A stretch of DNA of 64,000 nt from Candidatus Rokuibacteriota bacterium. Its GTDB lineage: Bacteria; Methylomirabilota; Methylomirabilia; Rokubacteriales; CSP1-6. The notes below the pieces were generated by a model that saw only the letters and a program-made list of their open reading frames with translations, was not told the origin of the DNA and did no database searches. How positions within the stretch are numbered: position 1 is the stretch's first letter; each line of letters begins with the position of its first letter. Positions 35,320-45,242 of this stretch are shown here, piece by piece. A program made the position numbers and the translations under genes. The stretch is from contig JACPDG010000038.1 of assembly GCA_016184125.1 (NCBI GenBank), positions 1-64,000 of the forward strand, written 5' to 3'.

Positions 35320-36395
35320 CGGTCGCTCTCCGGGCCGGACCCCGTCGCCGTGCGGACGTCGAGCAGATCGGCGACGCCGGCGAGAACGCTCTCCACGGGG
35401 ATCGTCTCGATGCGTCCGTCGGCGCTCTGGAACCTCCGGTGCCCCTCGCCGTACGGACCGTTTCGCTCCGACGACGTCGGGCCGAAGAGGGCGGCACAGG
35501 GCACGCCGAGCGCGGCGGCCAGGTGGAGCGGCCCGGTGTCGGCGGCGACGACGACGCTCGCGCGGCGCAAGACGGACAGCAGCTCGTCCAGGTCGGTTGG
35601 CGGCGCCATGATGACGTCGCGCGCGTCGCCTGCGATGGTGCGCGCGACCGCGTCCTCTCCCGGTCCCCACAGGACCAGCACGCGGGCCCTGGCGCGGCGC
35701 ACGAGAAGGCGTGCGAGCGAGGCGAACTCGGATGCCGGCCAGCGCTTGTCGGGCCGCGCCGCGCCGGGGTTCAGGACGACCAGCCGATCGCGCGCCACGA
35801 GGCCCGCCTGCGCGAAGAATGCCTCGATGGCGGACTCCGCGCCGTCGTCCCACGGCAGGTGGAACTCGGGCTTCGCGGGCCGCTCGAGCCCGAGCGGCTC
35901 CAGCAACGCGAGGTACTGATCGACCACGTGGCGGGCGGACGCCGGCGGCACGACGTGGCGGTTGGTGAAGCGCGCGGCGAGCGGCTCCTTGCAGCGCGCC
36001 GCTCCGAAGCCGATGCGCAGGGGCGCGCCGGTCGCACGTGTGACGATGCCGCTCTTGAGCAATCCCTGGAGGTCGAGCGCGACGGCCGGGCGGATCAGGC
36101 GCAGCCGGCGACGCACAGCGGCGACGTCACGGAGCGCCCGGGCGACGTCCGAGGGGCGCCGCGCGCGCCGCCACGCGCGTGTGTCGACCGTGACGACCTC
36201 GTCGATCGCGGGATGCCGGCGGAGGATCGCGGCGTGAGGCCGTTCCACGACCCACGCGAGCCTCGCGTCGGCCCAGCGGGCGCGCAGCGCCGCCGCGACG
36301 GGAAGCACGTGCACGATATCCCCGAGCGCGGAGAGCTTCACGATCGCGATGGAGCGCAAATCACTCGCGTCCGTGCGCTGTCCCCGTCCCGTCAT
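35316..36395 (-). CDS. waaC: LPS heptosyltransferase I (GT9)
   Basis: This 359-residue protein has [45 protein letters not shown] and [20 protein letters not shown], the GT9 heptosyltransferase blocks. WaaC adds the first heptose to Kdo2-lipid A. The LxGLLKSG and SALGDIVH forms fit WaaC better than WaaF, and a second GT9 at 43123-44154 fits WaaF. It overlaps rfaE2 by four bases. Confidence 0.87.
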   Translation of the reverse strand: MTGRGQRTDASDLRSIAIVKLSALGDIVHVLPVAAALRARWADARLAWVVERPHAAILRRHPAIDEVVTVDTRAWRRARRPSDVARALRDVAAVRRRLRLIRPAVALDLQGLLKSGIVTRATGAPLRIGFGAARCKEPLAARFTNRHVVPPASARHVVDQYLALLEPLGLERPAKPEFHLPWDDGAESAIEAFFAQAGLVARDRLVVLNPGAARPDKRWPASEFASLARLLVRRARARVLVLWGPGEDAVARTIAGDARDVIMAPPTDLDELLSVLRRASVVVAADTGPLHLAAALGVPCAALFGPTSSERNGPYGEGHRRFQSADGRIETIPVESVLAGVADLLDVRTATGSGPESDR

Positions 36396-36865
36396 CGCCG
36401 CGTCCCGAAGCGCTCGACGATCGTGCGGATGACATCGCGCGTCGCGTGATCCTTGGGATCGCCGGTGATCGCGACGCGGCCGCCGACGGCGCGCACGGTC
36501 GCCGCTTCGGGGACCGACGCCGTCGTGTAGTCGGTCCCCTTGGCGTGGACGTCCGGCCTGATCATCGTCACGAGCCCGTCCGCGGTGTCGTCGTCGAACA
36601 CGACCACGTGGTCGACGTCGCGCAGCGCCGCGAGGATCTCGACGCGCTCGGTCGCCGGCATCAGCGGACGCCCGGCGCCCTTGAGCCGCGCGACCGCGGC
36701 GTCCGAATTGACGCCGACGAACAGCACGTCACCCTGCCGACGCGCCTCGCGGAGATAGCGCACGTGGCCGACGTGCAGGAGGTCGAAGCAGCCGTTCGCG
36801 AGCACGATGCGTTTGCCCTCCGAGCGCAGGCGCTCGGCGAGCCGCGCCGCTTCCTCGACCGTCAC
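36392..36865 (-). CDS. rfaE2: Heptose 1-phosphate adenylyltransferase
   Basis: This 157-residue nucleotidyltransferase has [19 protein letters not shown] (HxGH) and the late GTDYTT and KDHATRDVI blocks. It makes ADP-D-glycero-beta-D-manno-heptose. In E. coli this activity is fused to the kinase in HldE. Here the two are separate, adjacent genes overlapping by GTGA. Confidence 0.93.
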   Translation of the reverse strand: MTVEEAARLAERLRSEGKRIVLANGCFDLLHVGHVRYLREARRQGDVLFVGVNSDAAVARLKGAGRPLMPATERVEILAALRDVDHVVVFDDDTADGLVTMIRPDVHAKGTDYTTASVPEAATVRAVGGRVAITGDPKDHATRDVIRTIVERFGTRR

Positions 36866-37881
36866 GACGGTCCGGCGGCGCCCGTCCGCGTCAGCTCGTG
36901 GTCGAGCTCGGCCGCCGTCACCGTGGCCGTTCCCCGCTTCATGACGACGAGCCCGCCGGCGATGTTGGCGACCGTCGCGGCCTCGAACGGCGTCGCCCCC
37001 GACGCCAGCGCGAGCGTGAAGGCGCTGATGACCGTGTCCCCGGCGCCGGTCACGTCCGCGATCTCGTCGGTGCCGTGCACGGGGATGAAGGCGGTCGCGC
37101 CCTCGCGCTCGAGGACCGCCATGCCGCGGCTGCCGCGGGTGATGAGCAGGATCCGGCAGTCGAGGCGCTCGAGAAGCTGCCGGCCGGCCTTCTCGACGGT
37201 GCGCTCGTCGTCGACCGGGATCCCGGCGAGCTGACCGAGTTCCGCCTCGTTCGGCGTCACGGCCGTGACCCCCGCGAAGCGCGGCAGGTCGTAGCGGCTG
37301 TCGACGGACACCACGGTCGACCGCTCGCGCGCGATCGTGCGGACGAGCTCGAAGACGCGCGGGGTGACCGTTCCGTAGCCGTAGTCCGACACGATGATCG
37401 CGTCCGCGCCGCCAGCGAGCGCGGCCAGCCGGTCCAGGAGAAGGCGTTCCGTCGGTGGCTGCACCTCCGCGATCGGCTCGCGGTCGATGCGAACGACCTG
37501 CTGGGACGTCGCCGGGTACCCGCCGGCCATGATCCGGGTCTTCATGGGCGTCCGCCGGGACGGCTCGGTCACGATCCCGTCGGCTGACATCCCGGCGCTC
37601 CCGAACAGGCGCAGGACCTCGTGGCCGACGCTGTCGTCTCCGACCACGCCCACCGGAACGACCCGCGCCCCGAGCGCGTGGGCGTTGTGCGCGGCGTTGG
37701 AGGCGCCGCCGAGAAGCACCTCGCGCTCGGTGAACCTCAGAATGATGACCGGCGCCTCGCGCGAGATGCGTGCCGGCTTGCCGAACAGGTACTCGTCGGC
37801 GATCAGGTCGCCGACCACGACCAGCGTCCGGCCAGCGACGGCGTGGACGATCGCCCGCAGGCGTCGCGCGCTCGCGGTCAT
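36862..37881 (-). CDS. rfaE1: Heptose 7-phosphate kinase
   Basis: This 339-residue PfkB-family kinase has [43 protein letters not shown] and the catalytic [20 protein letters not shown]. It phosphorylates D-glycero-D-manno-heptose 7-phosphate. ATG 37881 overlaps the gmhB stop (ATGA). The isomerase gmhA and epimerase hldD of the same pathway are not in the window. Confidence 0.93.
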   Translation of the reverse strand: MTASARRLRAIVHAVAGRTLVVVGDLIADEYLFGKPARISREAPVIILRFTEREVLLGGASNAAHNAHALGARVVPVGVVGDDSVGHEVLRLFGSAGMSADGIVTEPSRRTPMKTRIMAGGYPATSQQVVRIDREPIAEVQPPTERLLLDRLAALAGGADAIIVSDYGYGTVTPRVFELVRTIARERSTVVSVDSRYDLPRFAGVTAVTPNEAELGQLAGIPVDDERTVEKAGRQLLERLDCRILLITRGSRGMAVLEREGATAFIPVHGTDEIADVTGAGDTVISAFTLALASGATPFEAATVANIAGGLVVMKRGTATVTAAELDHELTRTGAAGPS

Positions 37882-38462
37882 CGCGCGCCTCGCTGCCGGA
37901 GCACCCACTCGACGGCGCCGAGCAGATCGTCCGCGACGTGATCCGGCATCACGCTGAACGTGTCGCGCCGGTATTCCCACTCTCCGAGCCCGTACCCGGT
38001 GAGCACGAGCACGCTCCGTGCCCCGACGCGCGGGGCGACCTCCAGATCCGAGGCCTTGTCCCCGACGATCGTGGACGCGGTGAGATCGAGACCGAGGTCG
38101 GCGGCGGCGCGTAGCAGCAGACCGGGCCTGGGCTTGCGACAGTCGCAGTCCGAGCGCCACGGCGGCGCGCCCTCGCTCGGATGGTGCGGGCAGACGTAGA
38201 CGCCGTCGAGGCGCGCGCCTCCCGCCTCGAGCGCGCTGGCGAGCGCCGTGTTGACGGCGTGCAGGACGTCTTCCGAGAAGTACCCGCGCGCGATGCCCGC
38301 CTGGTTCGTGACCACGACTGCGGCGACGCCGGCCTGGTTCAGGCAGCGGATCGCCTCGACGGAGCGAGGCAGGAGCCGGAGTCGCTTCGGGTGGTTGACG
38401 TAGCCGACTTCCTCGGTGAGCGTCCCGTCACGATCGACGAAGACCGCAGGGCGAGAAACCAC
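37878..38462 (-). CDS. gmhB: Heptose 1,7-bisphosphate 7-phosphatase
   Basis: This 194-residue HAD phosphatase has the nucleophile motif [29 protein letters not shown], the Cys/His zinc loop [20 protein letters not shown] and [14 protein letters not shown] favour GTG 38462, close to the usual family N-terminus. A TTG at 38504 would add 14 residues. Neither has a clear ribosome site. It feeds rfaE2 in heptose activation. Confidence 0.92.
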   Translation of the reverse strand: MVSRPAVFVDRDGTLTEEVGYVNHPKRLRLLPRSVEAIRCLNQAGVAAVVVTNQAGIARGYFSEDVLHAVNTALASALEAGGARLDGVYVCPHHPSEGAPPWRSDCDCRKPRPGLLLRAAADLGLDLTASTIVGDKASDLEVAPRVGARSVLVLTGYGLGEWEYRRDTFSVMPDHVADDLLGAVEWVLRQRGAR

Positions 38463-38504
38463 GCGCGAGAGTGTAAGCTCCGGGTGGGGATTTCTCAAGG
38501 ACAA

Positions 38505-39605
38505 TCACGCTTTGCGGGCGACAAGCCCTCGCCAGATACCGGCCAACGCCGCCACCTGGCGTGCGTGGGTGAAGGGCTCCGCGGAGCGGCGGCAGAGGTC
38601 CACGACCTCGCCGGACGGACGCGCCCGGAGCTGGCGGAGGGCATCGGCGATGCCGGCGACGTCATCGGGATCACGCACCGCCCCGTTCGCGCCGTCGTGG
38701 ACCAGCTCGGCACCGCCAGCGCGCGTGGAGGTCACCACCGGCAGACCGGACGCGAGCGCCTCGAGGTGCACGTTGCCGAACGGCTCGTACCTGGCCGGCA
38801 GGACCAGCGCATCGGCCGCGGCGTACCAGCGCTCGACGTCCTCGCGCGCGCCGAGCCAGCACACACGCTTCGCCACGTCGAGGCGCTCCGCCATGGCGAT
38901 GTACCGCTGGGTGTCACCCTTGCCGATCACGATGAGCCGGCTTCCCGGGTCGTCGAGCGCGGCGAATGCGGCGAGCGTCATCGCGAGCCCCTTGCGCTCG
39001 AAGCCGCTGCCGACGAACAGCAATGCCCACGCGGCGGCGGCGACGCCGGCCTCCTCGCGGGCCGGCGCGCGATGCTGCTCGCGAAGGCGGGGATGGAAGC
39101 GCTCGAGGTCGACCCCGTTGTACACGACCGCGACACGCTCGCGTGGCACACGGTACAGCCGCTCGATCTCGTCCTTGCCGCGCCGGGCAATGGCGATCAC
39201 GCGCGGCGTCGCCCTGAGCACGCGGCGCTCGAGCCCGAGCACCAGGCGATGGTAGAGCCGGCGTCCCCGCGGTGGGCCGAGCGCGTCGAGGTACGCGCGA
39301 TGGCACCCCTCACCCGCCCGGTAAACGTGCGCGCCGAGGACGCGCTCGTGCGCCTGCACGACGTCCCACGTCCGGCGCCCGATCACGGCGGGCGCCAGCG
39401 TCGCGAGCGCGACGAGCCGCGCGGCCGGTGGCAGCGGAGGCAGGCGCAGTCGATGGACGGTCACGCCGGCGATCTCCTGCTGAGCCCCGGGGCTCAGCAC
39501 GTGGACGTCATGGCCGTGCTCGACGAGCGCACGCAGCAGTCCGGCCGTCGCCGACTCGACGCCGCCGTGGAACGACCAGGGACGGACGATGATCAGGACG
39601 CGCAT
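38505..39605 (-). CDS. GT4 glycosyltransferase, WaaG-like
   Basis: This 366-residue GT-B enzyme has an N-terminal acceptor domain (VLIIVRPWSFHGGVESAT) and a C-terminal nucleotide-sugar domain with LLFVGSGFERKGLAM and YEPFGNVHLEALASGLPVV (E-x7-E). The RKG segment after FVGSGFE resembles WaaG, the LPS core glucosyltransferase I. The exact sugar cannot be read. It overlaps the next GT upstream by 13 bases. Confidence 0.83.
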   Translation of the reverse strand: MRVLIIVRPWSFHGGVESATAGLLRALVEHGHDVHVLSPGAQQEIAGVTVHRLRLPPLPPAARLVALATLAPAVIGRRTWDVVQAHERVLGAHVYRAGEGCHRAYLDALGPPRGRRLYHRLVLGLERRVLRATPRVIAIARRGKDEIERLYRVPRERVAVVYNGVDLERFHPRLREQHRAPAREEAGVAAAAWALLFVGSGFERKGLAMTLAAFAALDDPGSRLIVIGKGDTQRYIAMAERLDVAKRVCWLGAREDVERWYAAADALVLPARYEPFGNVHLEALASGLPVVTSTRAGGAELVHDGANGAVRDPDDVAGIADALRQLRARPSGEVVDLCRRSAEPFTHARQVAALAGIWRGLVARKA

Positions 39606-40774
39606 GACCGGCGGTCACGCTCGCGGTCGAGCAGCGACTCCACGATCGCATACAGCACGGCGCGGGCGGACGTGAAGCTGTAGCGCTCGATGCAGCGCTC
39701 GCGGGCGCGGACACCGAGCGCGGCCGCCTCGGCCGGCTCGGCGAGCAGACGCGCGATCGCGGCGCGCAACGCACTGACGTCGCCGGGAGCCACGACGAGG
39801 CCGCAGCCGTCCAGGATCTCCGGGATCATCGACACCGCGGTGGACACGATCGGGCGCCCGAGCGCCATCGCGTCGAAGAGCTTCGCGGGCACCTGGCCGA
39901 GGGTGTCCGAGGTCGCGCGCTGCGGCACCGCCACCACGTCGGCGGCGACGAGATAGCGCGGCACGTCGTCGAACGGGATCGTCCCGTGGACGTGCACGGA
40001 CGGGAGCGCTCGCCACCGGCGCACGCGCGCGCTCGCGCGGTCCGCGCCGACGATCGCGAGCACGACGTCGTCCCCGAGCCCCCGCACGGCCTCCACGAGG
40101 TCGTCGACACCCTTGTGGCCACGCGGCGTCCCGAGGAACATCACGACACGCTCACCGTGGAGGCCGAGCCGCGCGCGCGCCGCGGCGCGATCGAAGTGCT
40201 TCGGGTCCCACGCATCCGTGTCCCGCACGTGCGGCACGAACGTGCCGCCGAATCGCTGCTCGAGGAACCGCGACGCGACGGTGACCGCATCGGCGGCGGT
40301 GACGAGCCGCTCCATGAGCCAGGTCCACGGCAGGCTGTTGGGATTGCCGAGGTTCAGGGCACGCCCGATCCGGCCCCAGGCGCCGGACCGGTAGAAGAAC
40401 CCCAGCTCCCAGTCGTCGATGTCGAGCAGCACGGGCCGGCGGCGCTGCCGCCTCGCGAGCAGCGCGACGCCGTAGCTGGTCGGCCGCGGCTTCGACGCGA
40501 CGATCAGGTCGCCATCGGCGAGCCGGGCGAGACGCGGCAGCATCGCCGCGAACCGTGGATAGCGGGTACCGGGCAGGCTCTCGTACCGGATCGGGCCCGC
40601 GGCCGCCGGCGCCCAGCGTCGGGTCCCGAAGCGCGGCCCGACGACCGTGACGTCGTAGCGGGGGGCCAGGAGCCGGGCGAGGAGATCGGCACGGCCCGTG
40701 GCGTTGTCCGACAGGTCGAACGCGATGACCGACACACGCGCGCGGCGTGTCGCCGTCGTGCTCACGCGGTCCAT
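39593..40774 (-). CDS. GT4 glycosyltransferase
   Basis: This protein has about 393 residues from ATG 40774 (MDRVSTTATRRARVSVIAFD); ATG 40780 would add two. The N-terminal domain shows VVGPRFGTRRW and the C-terminal domain FLGTPRGHKGVDDLVEAVRG. The sugar-nucleotide loop is QVPAKLFDAMALGRPIVSTA, where the usual E-x7-E is altered. The frame is open upstream through a hairpin repeat whose end (CCCCCCATG) touches the start codons. Role: LPS core or other surface glycan, inferred from neighbours. Confidence 0.78.
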   Translation of the reverse strand: MDRVSTTATRRARVSVIAFDLSDNATGRADLLARLLAPRYDVTVVGPRFGTRRWAPAAAGPIRYESLPGTRYPRFAAMLPRLARLADGDLIVASKPRPTSYGVALLARRQRRRPVLLDIDDWELGFFYRSGAWGRIGRALNLGNPNSLPWTWLMERLVTAADAVTVASRFLEQRFGGTFVPHVRDTDAWDPKHFDRAAARARLGLHGERVVMFLGTPRGHKGVDDLVEAVRGLGDDVVLAIVGADRASARVRRWRALPSVHVHGTIPFDDVPRYLVAADVVAVPQRATSDTLGQVPAKLFDAMALGRPIVSTAVSMIPEILDGCGLVVAPGDVSALRAAIARLLAEPAEAAALGVRARERCIERYSFTSARAVLYAIVESLLDRERDRRSCAS

Positions 40775-40778
40775 GATC

Positions 40779-40900
40779 ATGGGGGGACTATCGAGGCCCC
40801 CCAAGCCCCCCGGCGCTCGGAGCACCCCCGGGGGGGTGCGCGGACGCACCCGTGGGGTGCGGACGCACCCGACAAAGCCGTGGCGCTTCTCGATCACTGG
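40779..40900. repeat. GC-rich hairpin repeat, locus h (between two GT genes)
   Basis: This is a long-form unit in minus orientation with GGGGGGACTATCGAGGCCCC at one end, two TGCGTCCG(CGC)ACC-type repeats, and GGCGCTTCTCGATCACTGGA at the other. It encodes the C-terminus and, through its own CGATAG, the TAG stop of the upstream glycosyltransferase. Its other end leads into the next start codon. Confidence 0.88.
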
Positions 40901-42023
40901 ATTCGTTCACGGGCTCCGTGAGGCGCCGGTAGTGGCCCTCGAGGGTCTCGGCGACGCGAGCACCCGAGTAGCGCGCGCCGACGAGCCGGTGCCCGGCCCG
41001 GGCGAGTCGCCCGCGCAGATCGGCGTCGCCGAGGAGGCGAGCGAGCGCGTCGGCGAGGGCGGAGGCGTCGCCGGCGGGCACGAGGACAGCGTGCTCGCCG
41101 TCGACCAGCACCTCGGGCACGACGCCGACGCGGGACGCGATCAGCGGCGTGGCTGCGGCGAGGTACTCGAAGACGACGCGCGACATTCCCTCCGACTCGA
41201 GCGGCACGTACAGGCCCACGTCGAGCGCGCGCATCACCGCGGGCAGGTCGCTCGCGAAGCCGGCGACGGTGATCACGTCGTCGAGCCCGGCACGACGGAT
41301 GGCGTCGCGCACGATCGCTTCCCGGCTGCCCTGGCCGACGAAGACGACGCGGAGCGGGAGCCCCGCGCGCGCGAGCCGCGGGACCGCATCGACCACGAGC
41401 GCATGGCCCTTCATGATCCTGAGCCCGCCCACCATGCCGACGAGTGGGACGCCGATCTCACCGGTGAGGTGGCGGCGCACCTCGGGATCCGCCGGGCCTG
41501 GTCGATAGCGTTCGGCGTCCGCGCCGCCCGAGATCGTCACGATCCGGTCGGGCGCCACCAGGCCCGACGCGACGTACTGGCGCCGGATCGCGTCGGTCAC
41601 GGCCGTCACGAGCGCCGTCGCCGAACCGTAGAGCCAGCGGTTGCCCCGGTGCGCGCGCACGGCCTGCACGATGTGCCGCGTGCGGACGATCGGGCGCGGA
41701 CTGCGCGTGATGCGGTTCGCGACGGCCGCGAGCCAGTGCTCCTTGCCGCGGTGGACGTGGACGACATCGACCTCGCCGAGCAGCGCCGCGATCCGCCGGA
41801 CGTCGGCGACGTCGGTCCCCGGCCGCACGCCGCCCGCGAAGCCGAACGTCGTGATCTCGGTCGCGCCCTCGTCGCGAGCCCGCCGGATCACGCGGCTCTC
41901 GGTGCCTGCGCGCAGCCCGAGCATGACCTGGTGGCCGCGGCGCGCGAGCTCGATCGACACGCGCGCCGCCCAGTACGCGTCGGACGACCAGCCGCGGCAC
42001 GAGACGAGCTGCAGGATCCTCAC
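40788..42023 (-). CDS. GT4 glycosyltransferase with repeat-encoded end
   Basis: This 411-residue protein starts at GTG 42023 (GTGA with the previous GT). MRILQLVSCRGWSSDAYWAA, VHVHRGKEHWLAAVANRI, MVGGLRIMKGHALVVDAV and ESEGMSRVVFEYLAAATPLI (E-x7-E) mark it as GT-B, family 4. The natural end is near RRLTEPVNES. The last about 33 residues ([20 protein letters not shown] and so on) and the stop come from a hairpin repeat. The sugar is unknown. Confidence 0.82.
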   Translation of the reverse strand: MRILQLVSCRGWSSDAYWAARVSIELARRGHQVMLGLRAGTESRVIRRARDEGATEITTFGFAGGVRPGTDVADVRRIAALLGEVDVVHVHRGKEHWLAAVANRITRSPRPIVRTRHIVQAVRAHRGNRWLYGSATALVTAVTDAIRRQYVASGLVAPDRIVTISGGADAERYRPGPADPEVRRHLTGEIGVPLVGMVGGLRIMKGHALVVDAVPRLARAGLPLRVVFVGQGSREAIVRDAIRRAGLDDVITVAGFASDLPAVMRALDVGLYVPLESEGMSRVVFEYLAAATPLIASRVGVVPEVLVDGEHAVLVPAGDASALADALARLLGDADLRGRLARAGHRLVGARYSGARVAETLEGHYRRLTEPVNESSDREAPRLCRVRPHPTGASAHPPGGAPSAGGLGGPR

Positions 42024-43126
42024 GCGAGCGTCCGGTACACGCGCTCGGTCGTCGCCACGGACTGCTCGCGACCGAAGACGTTCTCGGCACGCCGCCGGCC
42101 CGCTTGCCCCATGGCCTTCGCGCGCTCGCGGTCTCCGAGCACCGTCGCGAGCGCGTCGGCCACGCTCTCGGGCCGGTCATCGGGCACGAGGAGCCCCGTC
42201 TCACCGTGGACGATCGTCTCGGGCAGCGCGCCCGAGCGGCCGGCGACCACGGGACGACCTGCGGCCATCGCCTCGAGCGCCGCGCGGCACGACTCGTCGG
42301 AGCCGGACGCCATCAGGGCGAAGCAGTCGGCCGCGGCGAGCACCGCGGGAAGGTCGCGATCGCGGTAGCCGGTGAAGATCACGCGGTCTCCGAGTGCGAG
42401 CTCGGCGACCAGCGCTTCGAGCCGGTCCCGCGTCTCACCTTTGCCGACGAGCAGGAGCCGGGCGTCGGGCATCTGCCCGAGCAGCAGGCGGAACCCGGCG
42501 AGCAGCTGCTCGTGCCCGCGGTTCGGCGCGAGCCGCGAAACGGAGACGATGACGGGCGCCGCGCCCAGCTTGAACTCATCGCGGATCGGGCCGGCGTCGA
42601 TCGTGCCCGCAAAGCGCGGCAGGTCGGCGACTCCGGGAATCCAGTGAACCCGCTCCGCGCGGATGCCGACGTCGCGGCACCGCGCCTCGATCTGTCGCGA
42701 CACCACGAACACGGCCCGCGTCCGGCGGTAGAGCCAGCGGGTGGCGGCATCGTTCTTGACGGAACGACGGTTGTGGAACGTGCGCACGACGGGCACCCGG
42801 CCGCGCGCGACGAGCCACGCGAGCCAGTGATCGTGCGAGTGGTGCGCGTGGATGAGCTGCACGCCTTCGGCCCGCACCAGCGCGCGGAGCCGCCGCACGT
42901 CACCGAGCGCCCGAACCGGTGACGCGCCGGTGTCGAGATGCAGGCCGGGCATCAGGTCGACGCCGGCCTCTCGAGCCTTCGCCTCGAAGCGATCACCCGG
43001 GATCGCGCCGAGAAAGACCCGGTGTCCGCGGGCGCGGAGCGCCTGCACGAGGCGGATGACGGGATCGGCGCTCCCGGTCCACCAGCGGTTCGCCGCGAGG
43101 TGCAGCACGGTCAGCGGCGCGCTCAC
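42020..43126 (-). CDS. GT4 glycosyltransferase
   Basis: This 368-residue protein starts at GTG 43126, overlapping the waaF stop (GTGA). Blocks are LHLAANRWWTGSADPVIRLV, QLIHAHHSHDHWLAWLVARG, SVSRLAPNRGHEQLLAGFRL and SDESCRAALEAMAAGRPVV. The sister gene downstream has the same layout (HxHxxxxHWLA, then GT4 domain), so the pair may be an old duplication. It is probably an LPS core or O-glycan enzyme, judged by position. Confidence 0.83.
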   Translation of the reverse strand: MSAPLTVLHLAANRWWTGSADPVIRLVQALRARGHRVFLGAIPGDRFEAKAREAGVDLMPGLHLDTGASPVRALGDVRRLRALVRAEGVQLIHAHHSHDHWLAWLVARGRVPVVRTFHNRRSVKNDAATRWLYRRTRAVFVVSRQIEARCRDVGIRAERVHWIPGVADLPRFAGTIDAGPIRDEFKLGAAPVIVSVSRLAPNRGHEQLLAGFRLLLGQMPDARLLLVGKGETRDRLEALVAELALGDRVIFTGYRDRDLPAVLAAADCFALMASGSDESCRAALEAMAAGRPVVAGRSGALPETIVHGETGLLVPDDRPESVADALATVLGDRERAKAMGQAGRRRAENVFGREQSVATTERVYRTLA

Positions 43127-44154
43127 GTCCCCGTCCTCGTGCCGAGCAGCGACCACACGCGCGCGGCGACCTCTCCCGCGCCGATGCCGCGCATGCAGGG
43201 ATGGTCGATCGGACACTCACGGTAGAAGCACGGTGCGCATGGCACGCCGCGCGTGACGATCTCGACACGGCCGCGCGGCGCGGTGAGCTCCGGGTCGGTC
43301 GGGCCGAACAGCGTGACGACCGGGATGCCGAGCGCCGCGGCAAGATGCGTCACGCCGGTGTCGCCGCCGACGAGCACGTCGATCTCGGTGAGCAACGCCG
43401 GCAGCAGCCGGGGTCCGTCACGACCCACGAGGCTCGGAACCGTGACGGCTGCGGTCACCTCACGCTCGACGTCGGCACAGGCTGGCGGGCCCATGAGGAC
43501 GGCCGTCGCGCCGTCGCGAGCCAGTGCCTGAACGAGCGAGACGACGTGCCCGGGCGGCCAGAGCTTCGACGAGCCGTAGGCGGCGCCGAGGTGGACGCCG
43601 ACAAGGGGCGCTCCCCTGCGCCGCGAAGCGCCTATCTGGCTGAGCAACGTGCGCGCGCCGCCACGCTCCTCGGCTCGCGGAGGGGCCAGATTCGGTTCAC
43701 GGCTGACGACCGCGAGGTCGAGCGCCTCCACGAGCGCTGCGTACTCGTCGACCTGGTGCCGCCGCGGCGACGGCAGCCGGGGCCCGTCGGTCAGCAGCCA
43801 GCAGCGTCCGCCCACGGCGTAACCGACACGTCGCGTTGCTCCCCAGCACCGGGCAGCCGCCGCGGACTCGAGCGAGTTGGGCAACACGACCGCCAGCTCC
43901 GGGCTGAACACCCGCACGGTGTTCGCGGCGTGCAGCCGCCCGGACCATTGTCGCGGGTACGTGACGAGCACGTCCGCGAGGCCCTGTCCGTCGAGGATCG
44001 ACGCCCATGGGCCTGCCGCCAGCAGCGTGGCCGTGTGGAACGCGTCACGAAGTGCGCGGATCGCCGGCACGGCCATCACCGTGTCGCCGAGCCAGTTCGG
44101 GAGCCTCACGGCGAGCCGGCTGACGGCGGATCGCGGAGCTACGCCCGCCCGCAT
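43123..44154 (-). CDS. waaF: LPS heptosyltransferase II (GT9)
   Basis: This 343-residue protein has RLPNWLGDTVMAVPAIRALR, VGVHLGAAYGSSKLWPPGHV, GGDTGVTHLAAALGIPVVTL and a terminal CAPCFYRECPIDHPCMRGIG, which is the WaaF-type cysteine block. It adds the second heptose. ATG 44154 overlaps the lpxK stop by 16 bases. The start could lie some codons upstream. Confidence 0.9.
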   Translation of the reverse strand: MRAGVAPRSAVSRLAVRLPNWLGDTVMAVPAIRALRDAFHTATLLAAGPWASILDGQGLADVLVTYPRQWSGRLHAANTVRVFSPELAVVLPNSLESAAAARCWGATRRVGYAVGGRCWLLTDGPRLPSPRRHQVDEYAALVEALDLAVVSREPNLAPPRAEERGGARTLLSQIGASRRRGAPLVGVHLGAAYGSSKLWPPGHVVSLVQALARDGATAVLMGPPACADVEREVTAAVTVPSLVGRDGPRLLPALLTEIDVLVGGDTGVTHLAAALGIPVVTLFGPTDPELTAPRGRVEIVTRGVPCAPCFYRECPIDHPCMRGIGAGEVAARVWSLLGTRTGT

Positions 44155-45242
44155 ACCTTCTCGAACGCCGCGCGCCACGACGTCTCGCCGCTGGTGAACG
44201 CCAGGCGCACGCTGACGACCCAGAGCGGAGTGTCCGGTATCCGCAGGCGCAGGAGCTTCACCCAGTCCTTCTCGGTCGTCACCAGCGCGCACGCCCCGAG
44301 CTCGCGCGCGCGTGAGGCGAGCGCCTCCAGCTCGTGTGCCGCGTACCAATGGTGGTCGCCGAACCCGATGACACCGACGACGTCGAGCCCGAGATGCGCG
44401 AGCGTGCGCCCGAAGCCATCGGGAAAGCCGATGCCGGCGAACGCGAGCACGCGGGCCCCCTCCAGCCGGCTCATGGGAATCAGCGTCAGGCGAGCCGCCG
44501 CCCAGCACTCGGTCACCACGTGGGTCGTCGTCGCGACCGGGACACCGGGAGCATGGCGCTCGACGGCGCGCGTGACATCGATGGCGTCGTCGGCCGTCGC
44601 GGCGCCGGTCACGACGACCAGATGCGCCCGCGCCAGTGCGGACAGGGGCTCGCGCAGCGGCCCGCCCGGCAGCAACCGGCCGTTGCCCCACGGACGATGC
44701 GCCCGGGCCATCACGATCTCGAGGTCCTTCGCGACCGTCCGGTGCTGGAAGCCATCGTCGAGGACGATGGCGGTGACGCCGAACCGCTCGATCGCCAGCC
44801 GAGCGCCCTCCCATCGGTTCGCGGCAACGACCACCGGGACGCCCGGGAGTCGCCGCGCGAGCAGGAACGGCTCGTCGCCGCCTTCCTCCGGATCGAGCCG
44901 GATGGACGCCGTGTCCGCGACGATGTGCACGCCGCTGCTGCGCCGTCCGTACCCGCGGCTCACGACGGCCGGGCGCCGGCCGAGCGCGGTCAGCGCCTCC
45001 GCGGCGAGCATCACGGCCGGCGTCTTCCCCGTGCCCCCGACGGTGAGATTGCCGACGGAGACGACCGGGCACTCGAGCCGCCGTGATCGAAGGATGCCGC
45101 TCGAGTACAGCCACTCGCGGGCACCGACGACACCGCGGTAGCCGGCCGAGACGGGCGCCAGGAGCCGCGTGCCGGCGGGCGAGAGATCCTCCATCCAGGC
45201 CCGTGCGAGTCGCTCCCGCCTCGATGAGCGGCCGAGCGTCAC
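44139..45242 (-). CDS. lpxK: Tetraacyldisaccharide 4'-kinase
   Basis: This 367-residue inner-membrane enzyme phosphorylates the lipid A disaccharide to lipid IVA. VVSVGNLTVGGTGKTPAVML is the P-loop; VVSRGYGRRSSGVHIV, LDDGFQHRTV and VTTEKDWVKL are family blocks. GTG 45242 overlaps the waaA stop (GTGA). The stop is TAG. Confidence 0.93.
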   Translation of the reverse strand: MTLGRSSRRERLARAWMEDLSPAGTRLLAPVSAGYRGVVGAREWLYSSGILRSRRLECPVVSVGNLTVGGTGKTPAVMLAAEALTALGRRPAVVSRGYGRRSSGVHIVADTASIRLDPEEGGDEPFLLARRLPGVPVVVAANRWEGARLAIERFGVTAIVLDDGFQHRTVAKDLEIVMARAHRPWGNGRLLPGGPLREPLSALARAHLVVVTGAATADDAIDVTRAVERHAPGVPVATTTHVVTECWAAARLTLIPMSRLEGARVLAFAGIGFPDGFGRTLAHLGLDVVGVIGFGDHHWYAAHELEALASRARELGACALVTTEKDWVKLLRLRIPDTPLWVVSVRLAFTSGETSWRAAFEKVCGRA

